A stretch of DNA of 64,000 nt from Oscillospiraceae bacterium (GCA_015063325.1 SVUK01000017.1:186001-250000), one strand, 5' to 3'; positions 10,394-20,315 are shown, counted from the stretch's first letter. The notes: generated by a model not told the origin, from the letters alone. Translations and numbers: made by a program.

Positions 10394-12307
10394 ATGGATT
10401 TGCAGAAACCCGATTTTGAAACAACCTATCCTTTGCTTTCCAAGGTCAACTCCCCGGAGGATCTGAAAGCGCTTCCCGCAAAGGAGATCAAACCGCTTTG
10501 CGAGGAGATTCGGAGCTATCTGATTGAGCAGATTTCCGAAAACGGAGGGCACCTTGCATCCAACCTCGGCGTTGTAGAATTGACGTTGGCAATTCACCGT
10601 GTCTTCAACTCGCCAAAGGATCATATCATCTTTGACGTCGGGCATCAATGCTATGTTCATAAGCTTCTGACCGGTCGGCGCGACGTCTTTTCGACCATTC
10701 GTCAAAGCGGCGGTATTTCGGGATTTCCCAAGCGTTCCGAAAGTGAACATGACGCTTTCGGAACCGGACATAGCTCCACCTCGCTTTCTGCCGCACTCGG
10801 GTTTGCCGAGGCGGACCTTTTGCAGCATTCGGATGCCTATACCGTTTGCGTTCTCGGCGACGGCGCCTATACCGGCGGAATGATCCACGAGGCGCTCAAC
10901 AACTGTAAAAGCGGACTTCGTTTGATCATTATTCTGAACGAGAACGAAATGTCCATTTCCAAAAACAACGGCAAATTTGCAAAAAGCCTTTCCAAGCTGC
11001 GCGCCAGCCGCGGCTACATCAAAACCAAAAACTTTTTCGGTCGCTTTTTCCGCATGATCCCACTGATCGGAAAATGGATTTTCAAACGCCTGCTGCATTT
11101 CAAGCGCGGCATGAAGGCGGCCGTTTTCGGGAGCAATATTTTCGAGGACCTCGGACTGTTCTATATGGGGCCGGCGGACGGAAACCGAGAAGAAGTGGTC
11201 GAACGCTTGCTCCGCGAGGCAAAGGATTGCAGATCGAGCTGTATCATTCATTTGAAAACGCAAAAGGGGAAGGGCTATTCTCCTGCCGAAAAAACGCCCG
11301 ACCGTTTCCACGGAATGTCGCCGGCGACCGCCGGGGACAAGACTGGCGTCTCTTTTTCGGAAGCGATGGGCATTCGCCTTTCCGAAATGGCGGATACCGA
11401 TCTTCAGATTTGTGCCATCACGGCGGCAATGGCGGACGGAACCGGACTGGAGCACTTCCATAAATCGCATCCCAGACGGTTTTACGACGTTGGAATTGCC
11501 GAGGAGCACGCGGTGACCTTTGCCGCAGGACTTGCCGCAAACGGGATGAAACCGGCGGTTGCGGTCTATTCCACTTTTTTACAGCGCGCCTACGACAATT
11601 TGATCCACGATGTTTCTTTGCAGAATCTCCCCGTGGTGCTCTTCGTTGACCGCGCCGGGCTCAACCCCGGGGACGGACCGACGCACGCGGGCGTATTTGA
11701 CGTTGCCTTCCTTTCACAGGTCCCGAATTTGCGGATTTATACGCCGATCGCCCTTTCCGCGCTTTACGAGTGCATGAACGAGGCGTTCTATTCGGGCGGT
11801 GCGGCGGCGGTCCGTTACCCGAACGGGAAAGAGGACCCCGAAATCGTATCGCGTTTCTATGCCGATCCTGCACCGGTCGCCGACCATATCCGCGCCGATG
11901 AAGCACTGCCGGAAAATCCCGATGTTGTGATCGTCACCCATGGGCGGATCGTCTCGCAGGCAATGCTTGCCAAAAAAGAACTGCAAAGCAAGGGTCTGTC
12001 TGTCGCAATTTTGCTCATGGAGCAGATCGCCCCCTGCCGGGAGGTTGCCGGGCGACTGGCAAAACGATTGCCGCAAAAGCCTTGCAGAATCGTTTTTCTG
12101 GAGGAGGAGATCCGCGAGGGCGGCTTTGGAATGCAGTTTTCCGCCGCTTTGCGTGAAATGCCGGCGTTTGCTGACTATCCGCTCCACTCCATCGCGCTGG
12201 AGAATGCCTTTGTCGTGCCCGAAGCAGGGGAGACCGTTTGGGACGCGGCAAAACTCTCCGCGCCCTTCCTCGTTGAGAAGATTCAAAACTGGATTTCTCA
12301 AAATTAA
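10394..12307 (+). CDS. dxs: 1-deoxy-D-xylulose-5-phosphate synthase
   Basis: 637-residue TPP enzyme joining pyruvate and glyceraldehyde 3-phosphate, the first step of the MEP pathway, and also feeding thiamine and pyridoxal synthesis. Visible are the NLGVVELTLAIH opening, FDVGHQCYVHKLLTGR, the TPP motif GDGAYTGGMIHEALNN, and the transketolase pyrimidine-domain block GIAEEHAVTFAAGLA. The C-terminal transketolase domain ends near 630. Start has AAAGGAGA upstream and a strong promoter. First gene of a tight unit with two ABC genes and polA, an unusual neighbourhood for it. Confidence 0.95.
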   Translation: MDLQKPDFETTYPLLSKVNSPEDLKALPAKEIKPLCEEIRSYLIEQISENGGHLASNLGVVELTLAIHRVFNSPKDHIIFDVGHQCYVHKLLTGRRDVFSTIRQSGGISGFPKRSESEHDAFGTGHSSTSLSAALGFAEADLLQHSDAYTVCVLGDGAYTGGMIHEALNNCKSGLRLIIILNENEMSISKNNGKFAKSLSKLRASRGYIKTKNFFGRFFRMIPLIGKWIFKRLLHFKRGMKAAVFGSNIFEDLGLFYMGPADGNREEVVERLLREAKDCRSSCIIHLKTQKGKGYSPAEKTPDRFHGMSPATAGDKTGVSFSEAMGIRLSEMADTDLQICAITAAMADGTGLEHFHKSHPRRFYDVGIAEEHAVTFAAGLAANGMKPAVAVYSTFLQRAYDNLIHDVSLQNLPVVLFVDRAGLNPGDGPTHAGVFDVAFLSQVPNLRIYTPIALSALYECMNEAFYSGGAAAVRYPNGKEDPEIVSRFYADPAPVADHIRADEALPENPDVVIVTHGRIVSQAMLAKKELQSKGLSVAILLMEQIAPCREVAGRLAKRLPQKPCRIVFLEEEIREGGFGMQFSAALREMPAFADYPLHSIALENAFVVPEAGETVWDAAKLSAPFLVEKIQNWISQN

Positions 12308-12344
12308 TCGTTTTTTTTCAGTTTGGAAAAGAGGTGAGTACCGT

Positions 12345-14135
12345 TTGCTGTTCGGAAAGCATATCAACCGTTACTATCTGAAATATTTTCTGTTGATCCT
12401 TCTCGGCTGCGTTTCGCTGTTGCTGGTCGACTATTTTCAGTTGATTGTGCCGGAGTTATACCGTGATGTGATCATCGGAATGAATACCGGATCGGTTCCG
12501 GTAGACGGAATTGAAGTTCCGTTTGATATGGCGTTTCTGCTGGATCGTGTTTGCCGACCGTTGATCATTGTCATTTTGGTCATGGTTACCGGACGTTTTC
12601 TTTGGCGCGTCTGCCTGTTCGGAACTGGAACACGCGTGGAGCGTGATCTGCGCAGCAGAATGTTTGACCATTGCAAAGACCTTTCCCATCAATATTATCA
12701 GGTCAATAAGGTCGGAGACCTGATGTCGTTGTTTACCAATGATTTGGATACCATTACCGAATGTTTCGAAATGGGGATTCTGATGACCTTTGACGCCGGT
12801 TTTCTCGGCACCATCTCCATTGTGAAAATGGCGCGGATGCACGGGTGGCTGACCATTCTTTGCATGATCCCAATGGGAATTCTGCTTGCTATCGCGATCA
12901 TCATCGGCATGCGTATGGAGAAAAAATGGGATAAACGCCAGCAAACATACTCGGATATTTCGGATTTCGTACAGGAAAACTTTTCGGGTCTGTCTGTTAT
13001 CAAAGCCTTCGTCAAAGAGGCAAAAGAACTGCTTGCTTTCCGCAAGCTCAATCAAAAAAACGAGGACGCCAATGTTGATTTTACCAAATCGGAAGCACTT
13101 TTGGAGGCACTGATTTTTTTGTTTGTGGAATCGGTGACCGGCATCATTCTCGGCTTCGGCGGCTATCTCGTCTATCAGGGCGTTTTCAATGCCGGACAAC
13201 TGCTGGAGTTCATCGGTTATTTCAGTGCGGTCGTTTGGCCGTTTATGGCTGTTTCCGAACTGATTGGAATGCGTGCGCGCGGAAAAGCGTCGCTCAAACG
13301 GATCGGTACATTGCTGGAGGCACCTGTTGACGTTAAAGATTCTGATACGGTTTCGAACGATATTCAAACGCTGAACGGCGAGATCGAATTCCGCAATTTG
13401 ACCTTCCGTTATCCGGGCGCGGATTATGACGCGCTGAAAAATATATCTTTTCATATCTCCGCCGGCGAAAGTCTCGGTATCATCGGAAGAACGGGTGCAG
13501 GGAAATCCACAATTGCCGATCTAATTTTGCGCACTTTTAATTTGCCGGACGGCACGCTGTTTTTGGATGGGAGAGATGTCAATACCATCCCAATTAAAAC
13601 CGTTCGTGAAAACGCCGCCTACGTTCCGCAGGATAACTTTTTGTTTAGCGATTCCATTGCCAATAACATCGCTTTTGCTTCCGATACGGACGATGCTGGG
13701 CTTGTGCAATCCTCGGCGATTCTTGCAGACGTTGACGAAAACATTTCCGAATTCTCGGAAAAATACCAAACCATTCTCGGTGAGCGCGGCGTTACCGTTT
13801 CGGGCGGACAGAAACAACGCATTTCCATTGCTCGCGCGCTGATGAAGAACGCGCCGATATTGATTTTGGACGATTCTGTTTCTGCGGTAGACGTTAGTAC
13901 CGAGAAAACGATTCTTGACAATTTGCACAAGACCAGAAAGGGAAAAACAACCATTCTGATCGCGCACCGGATCAGTACCGTTGAGGATATGGATCGCATT
14001 CTATTGATTGATAACGGCGAGGTTGTTGCCGTCGGTTCCCACGAGGAGCTGATGCGCACCTGCAAGCCGTATCAAAAGATGGTGGCGGCGCAGTCAATGG
14101 AAGAAGAGCACAAGGAGGATACGGACAATGTTTGA
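12345..14135 (+). CDS. ABC exporter half-transporter, subunit with degenerate ATP site
   Basis: 596 residues: six-helix ABC exporter membrane domain (about 1-315) and an ATPase domain. Walker A is GRTGAGKST and the signature is canonical, VSGGQKQR. Walker B ends LILDDS, so Asp stands where the catalytic Glu normally is. With the next gene this makes a heterodimer of the LmrCD/BmrCD/TM287-288 kind with one impaired and one active site. Start is TTG at 12345 with AGAGGTG 8 bases upstream; the frame upstream of that runs through dxs and is not coding. The stop overlaps the next ATG by 8 bp. Substrate unknown; drugs, lipids and peptides are all exported by relatives. Confidence 0.88.
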   Translation: MLFGKHINRYYLKYFLLILLGCVSLLLVDYFQLIVPELYRDVIIGMNTGSVPVDGIEVPFDMAFLLDRVCRPLIIVILVMVTGRFLWRVCLFGTGTRVERDLRSRMFDHCKDLSHQYYQVNKVGDLMSLFTNDLDTITECFEMGILMTFDAGFLGTISIVKMARMHGWLTILCMIPMGILLAIAIIIGMRMEKKWDKRQQTYSDISDFVQENFSGLSVIKAFVKEAKELLAFRKLNQKNEDANVDFTKSEALLEALIFLFVESVTGIILGFGGYLVYQGVFNAGQLLEFIGYFSAVVWPFMAVSELIGMRARGKASLKRIGTLLEAPVDVKDSDTVSNDIQTLNGEIEFRNLTFRYPGADYDALKNISFHISAGESLGIIGRTGAGKSTIADLILRTFNLPDGTLFLDGRDVNTIPIKTVRENAAYVPQDNFLFSDSIANNIAFASDTDDAGLVQSSAILADVDENISEFSEKYQTILGERGVTVSGGQKQRISIARALMKNAPILILDDSVSAVDVSTEKTILDNLHKTRKGKTTILIAHRISTVEDMDRILLIDNGEVVAVGSHEELMRTCKPYQKMVAAQSMEEEHKEDTDNV

Positions 14136-16023
14136 GTGGTATCCCATCCTGGTAGTCGGCGGAATCGTCGGGCTGTTTTCCGCCATTTTTATCATCGCGT
14201 ACATGATTATTCACGACGACAAAGCAGGAATCGGTTTTGATCGTCATATGAGTGACCGCGAGATTATCCGCAACCTGTTGCGCTATGCAAAGCCGCATTG
14301 GAAGACGTTTGTTGGCGTGCTGTTTATCATGTTGCTTTCTACGGCGTATGACGTTCTTTCTCCCATCGTAATCGGCGAAATTGAGGAAGTTTTAAAAACC
14401 GAAGGCTTTTCTTTGCCGCAGCTTTACAGCCGTGTTGCTGTTTTTGCCGGCATTCTTGCCGTTTCGGTTATCTGTTTGTATCTGGAAATGGTCATTCTGC
14501 AAAAACTCGGGCAGAAGATTCTTTCCGAAATCCGTGAGGATACTTTCAAACATATCGAAAGTCTTTCTCATGCACAAATCAACAGTATTCCGGTTGGTAA
14601 ACTGGTAACGCGCGTTGCCAACGATTCTGAGGCGATTTCGCGCCTGTTTTCCAACATTTTGGTCAATCTGATCAAAAACTTTTTTGTTATCCTCGGCGTC
14701 ACGGTTGCAATGTTTATTGTAAACGTGGAGCTTGCTTTGATGGTGCTTTGCTTTGCACCGTTTATCGCGCTGTTCTCCTTCATTTTCCGAAAATTCTCCC
14801 GTCGGGCGCATCGTCGGGTCAAGGACGGAACCACCGATATCAACACTTTCCTTTCCGAGCATCTTTCCGGAATGAAAATCATTCAAATTTTCAACCGGGA
14901 AAAACGCAAACAAGAGGAATTTGAAGGGAAGAACCGCAGCCTTTGGCGCGCGCGGCGAGACGAGATCATGGTCTTTGCCGTCTTCCGCCCCATCGTTTAT
15001 ATGCTGTATATTGCGTCGGTGCTTTGTATGCTCTATTTGGGCGCGCGCGGATATATTAAAGGAACAACGCTTTTTGGCAAAGAGATCAATTCCGGAATTG
15101 TGGTTACATTCTATTTTTTCATTGGAACTTTCTTTAACCCGATTCAAAATCTTGCCGAGCAGTTTAACCGCCTGCAATCGGCACTTGCATCGGCGGAAAA
15201 AATTCAGTCTATTATGGCAATGAAACCCGATATCGTTGACGAACCGGACGCAATTGATCCCGAACACATCCGCGGTGAAATCGAATTCCGCAACGTTTGG
15301 TTTTCCTATGTCCCCGGCGAATGGGTTTTACAGGACGTTTCTTTCCATATCAACGCCGGAGAAACAGTTGCCTTTGTCGGCTCCACCGGATCGGGAAAGA
15401 CCACCATTCTTTCCTTGCTCTGCCGTAACTATGATATACAAAAAGGTGAGATCCTTTTGGACGGAATCAATATCCGCCGCTATAAAGTTTCCTGCCTGCG
15501 CCGCCATATGGGGCAAATGTTGCAGGATGTTTTCCTCTTTTCCGGAACGATTCGCTCCAATCTTGCTTTGCGCGAGGAATCGTTTACCGACGAGCAGTTG
15601 TTGGAAGCTTGTCGCTTTGTCAACGCTGATTCCTTTTTAAGCAAGCTTAAAAACGGATTGGACGAAGAGGTGCGCGAGCGCGGAAACAACTTCTCGGCAG
15701 GACAGCGGCAGCTGCTCTCCTTTGCGCGTACCGTTCTGCACCGTCCGGAAATTATGATTTTGGATGAAGCTACGGCGAATATTGATACTGAGACTGAGCA
15801 GCTCATTCAGCAATCACTGGAAAAGATGATGACCATTGGAACCATGCTGGTGGTTGCGCATCGACTTTCCACCATTCGCGGCGCCGACCGAATTATCGTC
15901 CTTTCCCACGGCAAAATCTGCGAGATGGGAACGCACGAGGAGCTCATTGCCCAAAAGGGACGGTACTACCAGCTTTACGAGCAAACCGTTCTGCGTGAAA
16001 AACAGAAAAACGAGGAAGAATAA
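14128..16023 (+). CDS. ABC exporter half-transporter, catalytically complete subunit
   Basis: 631 residues. An extra N-terminal helix (about residues 5-30) precedes the six-helix domain; the ATPase domain starts near 385. Walker A is GSTGSGKTT, Walker B IMILDEATANID with the catalytic Glu, and the switch His sits in VAHRLST. The signature is FSAGQRQ rather than SGGQ. Paired with the upstream subunit, its Walker motifs meet the canonical VSGGQ, forming the active site; the other composite site is doubly degenerate. AAGGAGG lies 10 bases before the ATG. 26 bp later polA begins. Confidence 0.88.
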   Translation: MFEWYPILVVGGIVGLFSAIFIIAYMIIHDDKAGIGFDRHMSDREIIRNLLRYAKPHWKTFVGVLFIMLLSTAYDVLSPIVIGEIEEVLKTEGFSLPQLYSRVAVFAGILAVSVICLYLEMVILQKLGQKILSEIREDTFKHIESLSHAQINSIPVGKLVTRVANDSEAISRLFSNILVNLIKNFFVILGVTVAMFIVNVELALMVLCFAPFIALFSFIFRKFSRRAHRRVKDGTTDINTFLSEHLSGMKIIQIFNREKRKQEEFEGKNRSLWRARRDEIMVFAVFRPIVYMLYIASVLCMLYLGARGYIKGTTLFGKEINSGIVVTFYFFIGTFFNPIQNLAEQFNRLQSALASAEKIQSIMAMKPDIVDEPDAIDPEHIRGEIEFRNVWFSYVPGEWVLQDVSFHINAGETVAFVGSTGSGKTTILSLLCRNYDIQKGEILLDGINIRRYKVSCLRRHMGQMLQDVFLFSGTIRSNLALREESFTDEQLLEACRFVNADSFLSKLKNGLDEEVRERGNNFSAGQRQLLSFARTVLHRPEIMILDEATANIDTETEQLIQQSLEKMMTIGTMLVVAHRLSTIRGADRIIVLSHGKICEMGTHEELIAQKGRYYQLYEQTVLREKQKNEEE

Positions 16024-16049
16024 TTCAAAAAAGATCGGAGGAACGCCAA

Positions 16050-18560
16050 ATGAAACAAAAACTGCTCGCTGTTGACGGAAACAGTATATTGAACCGCGCT
16101 TTTTACGGCGTTCGTCCGCTTTCCAATCAGGAAGGTTTTCCGACGAACGCACTCTACGGTATTGTGACAATGGTCACCCGGCAGGTCGAAACGCTCCGCC
16201 CGGATTATTGTGCAGTTGCATTCGACCTGAAAGCGCCGACTTTTCGGCATAAGATGTATGAGCATTATAAAGAAGGTCGACGTCCCATGCCGGAGGAACT
16301 TGCAAAACAACTGCCGGTCGCAAAGGATTTGTTCCGTGCGCTCGGCTTCCGCGTACTGGAACTGGAAGGATATGAAGCTGACGACATTCTCGGCACGCTT
16401 GCCGCATGGTCGGAAAAAGAAGGGGTCGAAGCCTATCTGATGACCGGTGACCGCGACGCTTTGCAGCTCATCTCGCCCGGCGTTCATGTGCTTTTGGCAA
16501 CCAACCGGGAGACGGAGGAGGTTGATGAACGGGCGTTTTTGGAAAAGTACGGCGTTCCGGCGTCTTCTTTTGTTGACGTTAAAGCGATCATGGGTGATTC
16601 TTCGGACAAAATTCCGGGTGTTCCTGGGATAGGCGAAAAGACGGCGTTGGATTTGATTGCAAAATTCGGAACACTGGATGCCGTTTATGCCAATCTCGAA
16701 ACCGCCGGACTCAAACCTGCGGCACTGCGGAAAATGGAAGAGGGAAAAGAGAGCGCTTATCTTTCGCTTGCTCTTGCGCGCATTTGCCGGGAAGTCCCAC
16801 TCACAGAAAAATTTAATGATTTGAAACGCGAAGTGGATCGATCGGCACTTTATGAGCTTTTTTTGCGGCTGGAGTTTTCCGCTTTCCTCAAGCGTTTCTT
16901 CGACAACGAGGCGCCGGTGGTAAAAACTGCCGAAAAGATCGAGGTCGTTTCGCGGACATTGGAGGAACTCGCCGATCTTTTGCAGAATGAATCTGTCGTC
17001 GGGATCGACGAAGAAAACGGCATTTTCTATCTTGTCGTAGAAAACGCCGTTTATAAAACCGCGGTTCCGTTTTCCCAGCTTTTTCCGCTTTTTACCGGGA
17101 AAACGGTCGTTGTATATGATGCAAAATCCTTTTATAAGCAAGAAAAATATGCGGATTTGCGAAAGCTGAACGTATTTGATTTGATGCTTGCCGCCTACCT
17201 TTGCAATTCGGCAAAGGCAAAGTATGAGCTGAGCGTTTTAACCGTTGATTATCTACAGGAAGTGCCAAGCGATACCGCTCCGCGTGTCGCCTATTTTCTG
17301 CGGCTCTATCCCATCCTGCAAAAACGGCTGGAGGAAAGCGGTCAGTCGGAGTTGATGGAAACGATTGAAATGCCGCTTGCCGAAGTCCTTGCCGACATGG
17401 AAAAGGTCGGATTTTTGGTGGATCGCGAGGGCATTGCCCGGTTTGGAGAACAGCTTTCCCAGGTCGCCGCGGCGCTGGAAGCGCAAATCTATCTGCAAGC
17501 GGGCAAAACCTTCAACATCCAATCGCCCAAACAGCTCGGCGAGGTGCTCTTTGAAACGCTACACCTGCCGTACGATAAAAAGACCAAAACCGGATATTCC
17601 ACCAATGCCGAAATTCTGGAAAAACTGCGCCCCTATCACCCCGTCGTGCAGGATATTCTCGACTACCGGCAGGTCACCAAACTCAAAAGCACCTATACCG
17701 ACGGACTTTTGAAGGTTGCGGATGAAAATGGGCGCGTGCATACTACTTTTAAACAGACCGGAACGGCAACCGGTCGTCTTTCCTCGACCGAGCCAAATTT
17801 GCAAAACATTCCCATCCGTACCGAACTCGGCAGGGAACTGCGCCGCTATTTTCTGCCGGCAGAGGGCTACCGCCTGATCGACGCCGACTATTCACAGATC
17901 GAGTTGCGCCTGCTCGCTCATATTTCGGGGGATGAGAATATGATCCGCGCCTTCAATTCGGGTGTCGACGTGCATACGACCACTGCCGCCACCGTGTTCG
18001 GCGTTCCAAAGGAAGCTGTCACACCCGAAATGCGCAAAAAGGCGAAAGCTGTCAATTTCGGCATTCTGTATGGCATCGGGGCTTATTCGCTTGCCGATGA
18101 CATCGGTGTTTCCCGTGCGCAGGCGAAAGCGTATATTGACCAGTATCTTGCCGGATTTCCGAAAGTGGACGCCTATCTCAAGCGCACGATTGCAGAAGCG
18201 TATGAAACCGGGTATGTGACCACATTGTTCGGTCGTCGCCGCTATATTCCCGAGCTTTCCGGCAAGAATAAAATGCTCCAAAAATTCGGCGAGCGCGTCG
18301 CAATGAATAGTCCCATTCAGGGAACCGCCGCCGATCTGATCAAGCTTTCCATGATCCGCGTGCATCGCAAACTGAAGGAAAGCGGATTGGATGCGCGGCT
18401 GATTTTGCAGGTGCATGATGAACTGCTCATCGAAGCGAACGAATCCTGTTCCGCCGAGGCTGAACGAATTTTAAAAGAAGAAATGGAAAATGTCGTTCAT
18501 TACGCCGTACCGCTCACTGTCGAAATTCATACAGCCGACAACTGGTTCAATGCAAAATAA
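16050..18560 (+). CDS. polA: DNA polymerase I
   Basis: 836 residues. The 5'-3' exonuclease domain covers about 1-285 (AVDGNSILNRAFYG, DYCAVAFDLKAPTFRHK, GDSSDKIPGVPGIGEKTA). A shortened 3'-5' exonuclease-like domain follows and seems degenerate: an Asp-x-Glu pair is arguably kept in GIDEENG, but the later catalytic Asp and Tyr positions are not recognisable. The polymerase domain is complete: motif A DYSQIELRLLAHISGDE, motif B KKAKAVNFGILYGIGAYSL, motif C QVHDELLIEA. Functions in gap filling and Okazaki primer removal. Last gene of the dxs-ABC-ABC-polA unit. Confidence 0.96.
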   Translation: MKQKLLAVDGNSILNRAFYGVRPLSNQEGFPTNALYGIVTMVTRQVETLRPDYCAVAFDLKAPTFRHKMYEHYKEGRRPMPEELAKQLPVAKDLFRALGFRVLELEGYEADDILGTLAAWSEKEGVEAYLMTGDRDALQLISPGVHVLLATNRETEEVDERAFLEKYGVPASSFVDVKAIMGDSSDKIPGVPGIGEKTALDLIAKFGTLDAVYANLETAGLKPAALRKMEEGKESAYLSLALARICREVPLTEKFNDLKREVDRSALYELFLRLEFSAFLKRFFDNEAPVVKTAEKIEVVSRTLEELADLLQNESVVGIDEENGIFYLVVENAVYKTAVPFSQLFPLFTGKTVVVYDAKSFYKQEKYADLRKLNVFDLMLAAYLCNSAKAKYELSVLTVDYLQEVPSDTAPRVAYFLRLYPILQKRLEESGQSELMETIEMPLAEVLADMEKVGFLVDREGIARFGEQLSQVAAALEAQIYLQAGKTFNIQSPKQLGEVLFETLHLPYDKKTKTGYSTNAEILEKLRPYHPVVQDILDYRQVTKLKSTYTDGLLKVADENGRVHTTFKQTGTATGRLSSTEPNLQNIPIRTELGRELRRYFLPAEGYRLIDADYSQIELRLLAHISGDENMIRAFNSGVDVHTTTAATVFGVPKEAVTPEMRKKAKAVNFGILYGIGAYSLADDIGVSRAQAKAYIDQYLAGFPKVDAYLKRTIAEAYETGYVTTLFGRRRYIPELSGKNKMLQKFGERVAMNSPIQGTAADLIKLSMIRVHRKLKESGLDARLILQVHDELLIEANESCSAEAERILKEEMENVVHYAVPLTVEIHTADNWFNAK

Positions 18561-18601
18561 TCACCACCGATGATACCGAGATAACAACAAAAAAACAGTA
18601 A

Positions 18602-18633
18602 AAAAGTCCGCACGCAATCGCGTGCGGACTTTT
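18602..18633. terminator. Shared terminator of polA and radA
   Basis: Perfect 14-bp stem AAAAGTCCGCACGC with an AATC loop and its complement; the A/T ends make it work on both strands. polA ends 41 bp before it and radA ends at 18644 on the other strand. Confidence 0.9.
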
Positions 18634-18643
18634 CAATAATATT

Positions 18644-20035
18644 TTATTCCTGTTCTTTCAAAAGCTGTAGGGTTTGATAAATTCCTTTAATGGGAATCAG
18701 CTTGATTCCGGGAATTTCCGGCTTGCGTTTTTCAATATTCCGTTCGGGTATAACAGCTTTTGTAAAACCAAGGCGCGCAGCTTCTTTTACGCGCTGTTCC
18801 AAATTTGCAACTGCGCGGCATTCTCCGGCAAGACCAAGTTCCCCAATGGCGATCAGATCGTCCGGAATTACACGGTTTGTCACCGAGGAAATTAACGCCA
18901 TGGCAACCGAAAGATCGGATGCCGGTTCGTCAATGTGCAAACCGCCGATAACGTTCAAGTAGACGTCATTTTGATAAAATTTCAATCCCAGGCGTTTTTC
19001 CAAAACGGCAATAATCAGGCACATTCGGTTGTAGTCAATTCCGTTTGTGGTACGGCGCGGAGCAGGAAAAGCCGTCGGCGTAACAAGCGCTTGAATTTCG
19101 GCAATCAAGGGGCGTGTACCTTCCAAAGTGCAAACGGCGCAGTTCCCCGAAATATTTTTCGGTCGACCTGCCAGTAGCATTTCCGAGGGGTTGTCCACCT
19201 CCAAAAGTCCTTTATCAGACATTTCAAAAACGCCGATTTCGTTGGTGGAGCCGTAGCGATTTTTCATAGCACGAATCACGCGGTAAGCCTGCTGGCGTTC
19301 ACCTTCAAAATATAGAACGGCGTCCACCATATGTTCCAAAACCTTTGGACCTGCAATGCTTCCTTCTTTGTTCACGTGTCCAACCATCAGAATAGAAATA
19401 CCGTCGTTTTTTGCCTTGTTGATAAAAGAAAGGGCGGTTTCGCGGACCTGCGCAACGCTTCCGGGCGTGGAATTGACCGAGGCGGAATAAATGGTTTGAA
19501 TGGAATCAACGATCACAACGTCCGGTTTGACGCGGTCAATCTCGCACAGAATATTTTCAATATTCGTTTCGGTTAAGATAAAAAGATTTGTTCCCAACAC
19601 ACCCAGCCGTTTGGCGCGTAGTTTGAGCTGTCCGCCCGATTCTTCTCCGGAAACATAGAGAACGCGCCGGGAGGAGCCGAGCACATCGCAGATTTGCATA
19701 AGAAGCGTGGATTTTCCGATTCCCGGTTCACCGGAAAGAAGAACGACCGAACCGAGTACCAATCCGCCTCCCAAAACGCGGTCAAGTTCGTAAAGTCCCG
19801 TTTTTTGGCGCATATAATCGGGAATTTTCAAATCGGAAAAGCCGGTTGCCCGATTGTCGTTTCCCGTGGAGACCATGCTGACGCGTTTGGGTGCTGTCGC
19901 AGTTGGGGCAGGAACCGCCTCTTCCACATCTTCGGCAAAAGAGTTCCATGCGCCGCAGTTGGGGCATTTGCCCATCCATTTTGCCGTTTTGTATTCGCAT
20001 TCGGTGCAAATATAAACCGTTTTCAACCCCTTCAT
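18644..20035 (-). CDS. radA: DNA repair protein RadA (Sms)
   Basis: 463 residues. N-terminal C4 zinc finger (CTEC and CPNC, residues about 10-27), RecA-like ATPase with Walker A GEPGIGKST, the RadA signature KNRYG (usually KNRFG) in AMKNRYGSTNEIGVFEM, and a C-terminal Lon-protease-like domain (GGLHIDEPASDLSVAMAL). RadA is a branch-migration helicase for recombination intermediates. Start has GGGAGG upstream. Monocistronic here with its own promoter. Confidence 0.96.
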   Translation of the reverse strand: MKGLKTVYICTECEYKTAKWMGKCPNCGAWNSFAEDVEEAVPAPTATAPKRVSMVSTGNDNRATGFSDLKIPDYMRQKTGLYELDRVLGGGLVLGSVVLLSGEPGIGKSTLLMQICDVLGSSRRVLYVSGEESGGQLKLRAKRLGVLGTNLFILTETNIENILCEIDRVKPDVVIVDSIQTIYSASVNSTPGSVAQVRETALSFINKAKNDGISILMVGHVNKEGSIAGPKVLEHMVDAVLYFEGERQQAYRVIRAMKNRYGSTNEIGVFEMSDKGLLEVDNPSEMLLAGRPKNISGNCAVCTLEGTRPLIAEIQALVTPTAFPAPRRTTNGIDYNRMCLIIAVLEKRLGLKFYQNDVYLNVIGGLHIDEPASDLSVAMALISSVTNRVIPDDLIAIGELGLAGECRAVANLEQRVKEAARLGFTKAVIPERNIEKRKPEIPGIKLIPIKGIYQTLQLLKEQE

Positions 20036-20069
20036 CTTCTTTCAACCTCCCAAAGAATCCTACTATTTT

Positions 20070-20098
20070 ATCATACCATAAGAAAAAAAGAATGTCAA
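20070..20098 (-). promoter_or_regulatory. radA promoter
   Basis: Minus strand TTGACA (20098-20093), 17 bp, TATGAT (20075-20070) preceded by TGG. It stands 35 bp upstream of the radA start. Confidence 0.82.
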
Positions 20099-20144
20099 GG
20101 CAAAAAAAGAGCAAAACAAATTGAAAAAGGAACGAAAAAAGCAC

Positions 20145-20173
20145 TTGACAAGGGGGAAAAAATATGCTATAAT
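20145..20173 (+). promoter_or_regulatory. tRNA-Leu promoter
   Basis: TTGACA at 20145, 17 bp, TATAAT at 20168 preceded by TGC; the tRNA starts 25 bp later. Confidence 0.88.
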
Positions 20174-20198
20174 AAGGATCGTTCCGATAAAACGATTT

Positions 20199-20285
20199 GC
20201 CGGTGTGTCGGAATTGGCAGACGAGACAGACTCAAAATCTGTTGTCCGCAAGGTCGTGTGGGTTCGAGTCCCACCACCGGCACCA
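20199..20285 (+). tRNA. tRNA-Leu (anticodon CAA)
   Basis: 87 bases including an encoded CCA at 20283-20285. The acceptor stem GCCGGTG pairs with CACCGGC. The anticodon stem ACAGA/TCTGT encloses the loop CTCAAAA, which puts CAA at positions 34-36 and would read UUG. A long variable arm (TTGTCCGCAAGGTCGT) and the TTCGAGTC T-loop are typical of class II leucine tRNA. Confidence 0.96.
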
Positions 20286-20315
20286 AAAATCCCGCGCATT
20301 TGTGCGGGATTTTTA
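20285..20315 (+). terminator. Terminator of tRNA-Leu
   Basis: AAAAATCCCGC pairs with GCGGGATTTTT immediately after the CCA end. Confidence 0.88.

Noticed and set aside
10322..11509. 395-codon frame on the minus strand
   Set aside because: It is antisense to dxs, has no ribosome site and no recognisable protein; a shadow of codon bias.
11940..12344. In-frame N-terminal extension of the first ABC gene
   Set aside because: It overlaps the end of dxs in another frame, is Arg/Pro-rich and does not resemble a transporter; TTG at 12345 has the ribosome site.
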